Assembly: GCA_946615275.1 (NCBI GenBank)
Contig: CAMOHV010000024.1
Location: 1-9,796 of the forward strand
Length of the DNA stretch: 9,796 nucleotides
Source: an uncultured Verrucomicrobiota bacterium
Lineage (GTDB): Bacteria > Verrucomicrobiota > Kiritimatiellia > RFP12 > UBA1067
Direction: 5' to 3'
The notes under the pieces were generated by a model that was given only the letters and a program-made list of their open reading frames with translations, did no database searches and had not been told where the DNA came from. Both the position numbers and the translations under genes were made by a program. Shown in pieces: positions 5,228 to 9,796 of the stretch (within the stretch, counting starts at the first letter, position 1; each line of letters begins with the position of its first letter).

Positions 5228-6481
5228 CTACTTGGACTTGGGATTGGGCTTGGGATTGGGATTGGCCAGCTTTATCTCGATCGGGACGAACGCGTCGGGG
5301 TTGCTGGCGCGCGACATGATCTTCGACGCGTACGCATCGCTGTAGCAGCGTCCGTCGGCGGTGTGGTCGCGGCGGGCATTGTAGCGCCTCAGGGCCGTCT
5401 GCCAGCCGTCGAAGAATCCCTCCGGGCGCATGCGGGCGGGCCTGCCCGAGACGCCGAATCCCTTTCTGGAGAGGAACATTATCGCCGCGCGCACATTGTT
5501 GGCGAGATCGCCCTCGTTGCGCTTGGCGGGCTTCTTGAGCCCGACGAGCGTCTTGGCCTCGTCCCAGTCCCCCGGGACGTTCACCTGGAGCGGATCCTTG
5601 ACCCACGCGGCGCGCGAGGCGGGGCCGTTGCCGCCGCTCTCCTCGATCATGTGCGCCTTGACGAGCGCGGGGGAGAGCGCCGGAGTCTTGGCGGCCTGTG
5701 CGGGAGTGCCGCCGGTCCAGTCTGCCCTGTGGGCGTTGAACTCGGCCGTGAGGCGCAGTATGAGAGCGTCGTGCGCCTGGTAGCGCGCATCCTCGAATCC
5801 GCGGAAGATGGGCAGCGGCATCGTCTTGCGCGCCTCTGCGCGCGAGACGATCCTCCGCTCCGCGACGGGGGCGGACGTGGCGTATGCGCTGGAGGACCAG
5901 ATTCGCCTGTACAGCGCCTCGATTCGCTTCACGGTCGGCATCTCCGCTGCGGTCACGAAACGGCGGTCGATCTGAAGCTCGCCCCAATGGTCGAAGAGGA
6001 AGGTGTTGTTGCCGGCGGACATCTTGAACCGGCATGCTGCCGTGGAGGCCGGCACCTCGGCGATGCCGCGCTTGGCGAGGTTGCGGGCATGGGCGTCCGC
6101 GCGCTGCGAGGCGCGTATGAGGATTCCGGCGGCCTTGATGCCCACATCTACGATCTCCGCGATGTCCTCGGGCGAGAGCTTGACGTCCGCGAACGACGGC
6201 ATCTTCGCGCCCTTCGCCCAGCCGTTCTCGGTGTACGGCGTGAACCTCAGCGAGTTGATGCCGCTCGCGATGAGGTCCAGGTCGAACTGCGGGGCGTTCT
6301 TGATTCCAAGCGCGGCGGCGGCGGCCTTGCGCGCATCCTCAAGCGGCTGGAGGTCGGCTGCCGTCACGCGCGCGGGACGGGGAGCAGGGCGCGGGCGCGC
6401 GGAAACGCTGCGCCGCGCGGGCTGATCCTGGCCAGCCGCGCAGAGAGCGCACAGCGAGACGGCAAAGAGCGCTTTCCTCAT
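5228..6481 (-). CDS. Exported lytic-transglycosylase-like (SLT-fold) protein
   Basis: This 417-residue protein has a short signal peptide (about 1-18, ALCAAG) and a Pro/Arg-rich linker (20-38). An uncharacterised region (about 40-265) follows. The C-terminal part has the lysozyme/lytic transglycosylase layout: LVKAHMIEESGG (273-284), where Glu281-Ser282 fits the catalytic 'ES'. DPLQVNVPGDW (296-306) is in the place of the usual GLMQ. ANNVRAAIMFL (327-337) and ALRRYNARRD (363-372) match the 'YNAG' motif region, and YSDAYASKI (380-388) follows. Such enzymes cut peptidoglycan glycan strands, which fits an exported protein. The tail NPNPKPNPKSK is encoded by a short hexamer-like repeat. Earlier in-frame ATGs upstream lie over the coding end of the previous gene in another frame and give Arg/Thr-rich nonsense, so 6481 is the start. 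It begins 4 bases after the batB/batC stop. It occupies the place where batD often lies. Confidence 0.7.
   Translation of the reverse strand: MRKALFAVSLCALCAAGQDQPARRSVSARPRPAPRPARVTAADLQPLEDARKAAAAALGIKNAPQFDLDLIASGINSLRFTPYTENGWAKGAKMPSFADVKLSPEDIAEIVDVGIKAAGILIRASQRADAHARNLAKRGIAEVPASTAACRFKMSAGNNTFLFDHWGELQIDRRFVTAAEMPTVKRIEALYRRIWSSSAYATSAPVAERRIVSRAEARKTMPLPIFRGFEDARYQAHDALILRLTAEFNAHRADWTGGTPAQAAKTPALSPALVKAHMIEESGGNGPASRAAWVKDPLQVNVPGDWDEAKTLVGLKKPAKRNEGDLANNVRAAIMFLSRKGFGVSGRPARMRPEGFFDGWQTALRRYNARRDHTADGRCYSDAYASKIMSRASNPDAFVPIEIKLANPNPKPNPKSK
5240..5260 (+). other. G-quadruplex motif, four GGG runs with 3-base loops
   Basis: On the plus strand GGG runs at 5240-5242, 5246-5248, 5252-5254 and 5258-5260 are separated by loops ATT, CTT and ATT. 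This is a textbook G3-N3 quadruplex motif. It lies inside the last codons of the transglycosylase-like gene, on the template strand for transcription, just upstream of rnhB. The G-run strand encodes nothing; the opposite strand gives the NPNPKPNPK tail. Confidence 0.8.
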
Positions 6482-6485
6482 GTCC

Positions 6486-8981
6486 TCACCAGTCTCTTTC
6501 GTTTGGCGAGAGGGGTGCCTTGCGCATGCGGGCCTTCTTCTCCTCCTCGTGCGCGTCGCTGCGCTCCTGCGCCTTCTGGAGGAGCGCCTCCACCTCGCGG
6601 TCGGTCTTCTGCTCGTCCTGCTTGGCCTCGGCCTCCTTCTGCTGTTCCTGCTGCTCCTGTTGCTGTTCCTCGGGTTGGTCGTTCTTCTGGTCGTTCTGCG
6701 GCTTGTCCTTGTCGGAGCCCGGCTTCTTCTGGTCCTGCTGGTCCTGGTTCTGCTGCTTGTCGTCCTGGTTCTGTCCGCCGCCGCTGTTGTTGTCCTTGGG
6801 CATGAGGTCCTTGATCTGCTGCAGCTTCTCAAGGGCCTCGAGCATCTTGGGAGGGAGCTCCTTCTTCTGGAGCTCTATCTGGAGCTTCTCCACCTCGGCG
6901 GCGAGGGCGGATATCTTGGCCTGCGCCTCCTTGGTGAAAGGAGGCTTGTTGGTGTCGGCCTGCGCCTGCTGCTCGTAGGCGAGGGCCCACTGGGGGAAGC
7001 GGGCGCGGAAGGCGCGGGTGAAGTCGAGCGCCTCGCCCTGCCAGGGGCGTCCGTTGAAGGGATCGAGGGCGATGTAGGCGTTTGTCTGGGAGAGGATGTC
7101 CTCGTCGAGCGCGGCGGGGGGCATCACGGTCATCTTCCAGAATCGCGTGAGGGCTGTCTCCACGCCTGCGGCGGACGACGTGGCGGAGGGGTCCATGTCG
7201 GCGAAAAGGTCGGCAGTCTTCTTCGCGGCGTCGCGCGAGGACTCGACGTCCCCCACGATCCTTGCGGCCTGCTGTTCGTTCGTCACAGACTGCATCACCC
7301 CCTGCTTCACGGGTATCCACACGTCGGCGAGCCTCTCCATCGCGCGCCCAAGAGCCTCGCTTCTCGCGATGGCCCGCGCCGGCGCGTTTGTGAGCACGCC
7401 ATCCCCTTCCCGCATGATGCGCCGCGCCTCCTGCACGGCTCCGCCGAGGAGACCGCCCGGGTCCTTCCCCTGCGCCGCCTTGAGCACGGCCTCCACGTGA
7501 GCGCGCTCGCGCAGCTCGGGAAGCGGATCCACGGCGCGCGTGAAGTTGCGGTTGGCGCGCGGGTCGTCGGCGTTGGCGCGCAAGGCGATCTGCATCGCGG
7601 CGGCAGACTCCTCGGCCGCCTTCGCGGCTGCGGACGCATCCTCCGCAGAAGCCTTCTTCATGAGGATGTGCTCTATCGCCCCCACCACCTCCGCCGCGCG
7701 CGCGCCGTGTGTGCGGCTGAGCATCAGCGGCTGGAGTATCGCCAGTGCGTTCGTGTAGTCGGCGGCGTTGTAGAAATCGAGGCCGTTGTTCCATATCTCG
7801 CCGTCGGTGAGCTGAGAATTAAGAGTTTCCAGCTGCCGTCTGTCGTCCGTCATCTGTCCTTTGTCCTTTACTTCCTCCGCAGTCTGGGGCTGCGCCGCAG
7901 CAGCTGGCGCCTCCTCCGCCCATACTGAGATGCAGAGCGCCGCAGTAAGCGCCGCGGCGGCGGCGCGGGCGTGTCCGTTGCGCCCGGCGAAGCGACCGCG
8001 CGAGAAGAACGCTGCCAGAAGGACGAGCAGAAGTCCGGGGACGAGGAAGATGCCGAAGCGCTCGGTGGCGCGCATCTCCTCCTCCTCGGCCTGCTCCTTG
8101 GCTGCGACCTGGCGGAGGAACCGGCGGTAGATGGCGCCGAGGGTGGTCTCGGCAGTGCCGGCCGTGGCGAGCGGCACATAGCGTCCGCCGGACGCCTTGG
8201 CGATCGCGGCGAGCGTGGCGTCCTCGAGCTTCGTCTTCACCGCGGCGCCCTTGTACTGCTGCACGCCGGTCCCGGCGGCGTCGGGGACGGCGGTCTCGGT
8301 GCGGGGGTCGCCCAGGCCCACCGTGAAGACGGGCACGTTGCGCTTGGCTGCAGTCTGGGCGGCAGACAAAGCGCCGCCGCGCAGGTCGCCGCCGTCCGAG
8401 ATGAGGATCACGGCGTTGTGGTCGTCAGCCGCCGGGTCGAGCGCGTCGAGCGACGTGCGTATCGCGGAGCCGAGGTCGGTCTCGCCGCGGGGAGCGGAGT
8501 CGGGAGTGGCGGCCTCGAGGGCGGAGCGAAGAAAGGCGTGGTCGGTCGTGAGAGGGCAGAGCAGCACGCCTGTACGGCGGAACGCTACGAGCGCGCAGCG
8601 GTCGCCCTCGAGGGAGTCGATGAGGTCGGCGATGTCGGCCTTCGCGCGCTCGAGCCTGTTGGGGCGCACGTCCGCCGCGAGCATCGAGCGCGACACGTCG
8701 AGCGCCACCACCACGTTGCGCGTGCGCGCCTTCACGACCTGCGCGGAGTGCCCCCACTGCGGACGCGCCGCCGCGAACGCCACGAGCGCCAGCCCCGCTA
8801 TGAGCAGCAGCGCCTGGACGTTGAAGAGGCGCGGGCTCCGCGGCACAAGCCTGCTCATCAGCGCCGGCGCCACGAACGCCGAAAGGCGCTTCTCGGCGCG
8901 CGCGCGGAGGAACAGCCAGAACGCGCCCGCGAGGGGCACCGCCAACACCAGGAGAAGAAACCATGGATGCACGAATCTCAT
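6486..8981 (-). CDS. BatB-BatC fusion: VWA domain plus TPR and Gln-rich tail
   Basis: This 831-residue inner-membrane protein is predicted to act with BatA in the Bat (Bacteroides aerotolerance) complex. Helix 1 (7-26) and helix 2 (55-72) precede a von Willebrand A domain. Its metal site (MIDAS) is complete: DVSRS (Asp95, Ser97, Ser99), GETD (Thr168) and SDGGD (Asp196). A third helix (310-327) and a signal-like hydrophobic stretch (338-355) would put the rest in the periplasm. TPR-like region (396-490) contains NNGLDFYNAADYTNAL and ALRANADDPRANRNF. Residues 736-795 are a Gln/Asp/Lys/Glu-rich tract, and the end LSPNERDW matches BatC C-termini. BatB and BatC are normally separate genes, and fused forms are known. 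A strong ribosome binding site and a 4-base ATGA overlap with batA show coupling. A 22-residue, less GC-rich insert lies at 371-392. The VWA and BatC-end assignments are firm. Confidence 0.85.
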   Translation of the reverse strand: MRFVHPWFLLLVLAVPLAGAFWLFLRARAEKRLSAFVAPALMSRLVPRSPRLFNVQALLLIAGLALVAFAAARPQWGHSAQVVKARTRNVVVALDVSRSMLAADVRPNRLERAKADIADLIDSLEGDRCALVAFRRTGVLLCPLTTDHAFLRSALEAATPDSAPRGETDLGSAIRTSLDALDPAADDHNAVILISDGGDLRGGALSAAQTAAKRNVPVFTVGLGDPRTETAVPDAAGTGVQQYKGAAVKTKLEDATLAAIAKASGGRYVPLATAGTAETTLGAIYRRFLRQVAAKEQAEEEEMRATERFGIFLVPGLLLVLLAAFFSRGRFAGRNGHARAAAAALTAALCISVWAEEAPAAAAQPQTAEEVKDKGQMTDDRRQLETLNSQLTDGEIWNNGLDFYNAADYTNALAILQPLMLSRTHGARAAEVVGAIEHILMKKASAEDASAAAKAAEESAAAMQIALRANADDPRANRNFTRAVDPLPELRERAHVEAVLKAAQGKDPGGLLGGAVQEARRIMREGDGVLTNAPARAIARSEALGRAMERLADVWIPVKQGVMQSVTNEQQAARIVGDVESSRDAAKKTADLFADMDPSATSSAAGVETALTRFWKMTVMPPAALDEDILSQTNAYIALDPFNGRPWQGEALDFTRAFRARFPQWALAYEQQAQADTNKPPFTKEAQAKISALAAEVEKLQIELQKKELPPKMLEALEKLQQIKDLMPKDNNSGGGQNQDDKQQNQDQQDQKKPGSDKDKPQNDQKNDQPEEQQQEQQEQQKEAEAKQDEQKTDREVEALLQKAQERSDAHEEEKKARMRKAPLSPNERDW
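7806..7871 (-). repeat. In-frame insert resembling a translated intergenic repeat
   Basis: Codons 371-392 of the batB-batC fusion read VKDKGQMTDDRRQLETLNSQLT. The DNA shows a direct repeat (AAAGGAC twice) and a GACGGACGACAGACGG run. It then shifts to AT-rich CTTAATTCT. Both the low GC and the composition differ from the adjacent coding sequence. The phrase 'TLNSQL' is the usual translation of short repeats often found in intergenic DNA. Insertion at this point is inferred, not proven. Confidence 0.45.
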
Positions 8982-9796
8982 ACGAGCCTCCTTGAAGCCG
9001 ACATCTGAAGCGAAACGGCGAGGGCCAGCAAGAGCGCCCCCACCAGCAGGAACGGAGCGAAGAACTCGCGCCAGCGCTGATACACCGTCTGGTCTAGCGG
9101 CGTCTTCTCAAGGGAGTCGATCTCCTCGAGCGCGGCCTTCAGCCCCTCAGGGTCGCGGACGGCGAAGTAGCGCCCGCCGGTCTTCTTCGCTATCGACTTG
9201 AGCTGCGACTCGTCGAACGAGATGTCGGCGTACGCTATCACCTGCCGCCCGAAGGCGTCGCGCTGGAAGAACGGAGTGCGGCGCGAGTTTGTGCCTACGC
9301 CTATCGTGTAGACGCGGATGCCGAGCTTGGCGGCCGCGGCCGCCGCGTCGTCAGGCTCCACCGCGCCGGTGTTCGACACGCCGTCCGAGAGGAGGATCAC
9401 GATCTTCGTCTTGACCGATGCGTTCCTCAGGCGCGCGAGCGCCGTCGCGAGGCCGTCGCCAACCGCCGTGAGCGTCTCGTCGGGGTCGATGGGGTTGCCC
9501 TGCGCGTCGTAGCTTATCGACGGCACCTCCACGCCCTTCAAGACATGCCGGACGGCCTCGTGGTCCGCCGTGAGCGGGGTGCGCGCGCTCGCGTACCCGC
9601 CGAACGTGATGAGCCCTATGAGGTCGTCAGGGCGCGCGTCCACGAACTTGGCGAAGAGCTCCTTCACCACGTCGAGGCGCGTGCGGTACTTGGAGCCTCT
9701 GGGCGTGAGGTCCAACGCCTCCATCGATCCGGAGACGTCCACCGTCATCGCGATCGCTATCGCGTCCACGCTGCGCCGCTCGTTCGAGAGCGGCTC
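8978..9796 (-). CDS. BatA-like VWA protein, 5' end beyond the window
   Basis: Open to the right edge, this fragment holds 272 residues of a protein that is normally about 320-330 long, so the N-terminal membrane helices and about 50 residues are missing. The VWA domain starts almost at once. Metal-site residues (fragment numbering) are DVSGS (Asp20, Ser22, Ser24), Thr110 in TLTAVGDG and Asp138 in LLSDGVSN. A C-terminal helix (about 245-264, FLLVGALLLALAVSL) anchors it in the inner membrane. A GTG at 9769 could be read as a start but would lie inside the domain and leave no helix, so the frame is taken to continue upstream (EPLSNERRS precedes it in frame). It overlaps the next gene by 4 bases. 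In Bacteroides, Bat genes were linked to aerotolerance; their biochemical role is still unclear. BatA and BatB are thought to form membrane complexes through their VWA domains. Confidence 0.85.
   Translation of the reverse strand, partial: EPLSNERRSVDAIAIAMTVDVSGSMEALDLTPRGSKYRTRLDVVKELFAKFVDARPDDLIGLITFGGYASARTPLTADHEAVRHVLKGVEVPSISYDAQGNPIDPDETLTAVGDGLATALARLRNASVKTKIVILLSDGVSNTGAVEPDDAAAAAAKLGIRVYTIGVGTNSRRTPFFQRDAFGRQVIAYADISFDESQLKSIAKKTGGRYFAVRDPEGLKAALEEIDSLEKTPLDQTVYQRWREFFAPFLLVGALLLALAVSLQMSASRRLV
8987..8993 (-). promoter_or_regulatory. Full-consensus ribosome binding site for the batB-batC start
   Basis: AAGGAGG lies 5 bases before ATG at 8981, inside the 3' end of batA. It confirms the start and, with the ATGA overlap, indicates tight coupling of both VWA proteins at similar levels. 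Confidence 0.85.

Noticed and set aside
6580..6790. Gln/Asp/Lys-rich tract considered as a DNA repeat array
   Set aside because: Codon order is irregular with no fixed period; low-complexity tracts of this type are normal before BatC C-termini.
4910..6805. Very long plus-strand open frame antisense to rnhB and the transglycosylase-like gene
   Set aside because: Gly/Arg-rich, low-complexity translation without any family motif. It is antisense to well-supported genes in GC-rich DNA, where stop codons are rare on the opposite strand.
6482..6832. N-terminal extension of the transglycosylase-like protein to 6832
   Set aside because: The extra residues are an Arg/Thr/Ser-rich out-of-frame reading of the end of batB-batC. 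The signal peptide starts at 6481.
6480..7928. Leu-rich plus-strand open frame opposite batB-batC
   Set aside because: Its Leu runs are the reverse reading of the Gln/Lys/Glu-rich tract. No start signal or recognised domain.

Overview
The window looks like chromosomal DNA from a Gram-negative (diderm) bacterium. It encodes several predicted lipoproteins and periplasmic proteins, an LpoB-type activator family member and a Bat-type aerotolerance operon. The mix of families and the GC-rich coding would suit a member of the PVC group (Verrucomicrobiota/Kiritimatiellota-like), but that is a weak inference, because no rRNA or marker gene gives the taxonomy. All nine genes lie on the minus strand, so transcription runs from high to low coordinates. 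No tRNA, rRNA, CRISPR array or insertion sequence was seen.

Right half (about 4559-9796, strongly GC-rich): this holds the end of a Bat operon. First comes batA, cut off by the right edge. It overlaps by 4 bases a large batB-batC fusion (VWA domain, then TPR-like and Gln/Asp/Lys-rich regions). Four bases further on is a secreted lytic-transglycosylase-like protein, sitting where batD often lies. Then comes rnhB, encoding ribonuclease HII. A four-run G-quadruplex motif sits at the 3' end of the transglycosylase gene.

Boundary (4458-4558): an AT-rich gap of about 100 bases carries a good candidate extended -10 promoter reading into the left block.

Left half (1-4457, visibly less GC-rich): six closely spaced genes encode only exported proteins. 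In order of transcription they are a YcfL/DUF1425-like lipoprotein, an LpoB-like lipoprotein, a CsgG-like protein with a PEGA-like tail, a two-lobed CsgG-like protein, a small protein with GLQIGLVN repeats, and the start of a COG3014-like lipoprotein that runs off the left edge. YcfL, LpoB and COG3014 families are known to cluster in gammaproteobacteria, where LpoB activates the peptidoglycan synthase PBP1b. Here the trio is interleaved with two CsgG-like proteins and a surface-repeat protein. That makes the block a plausible, little-described envelope assembly or peptidoglycan-control cluster.
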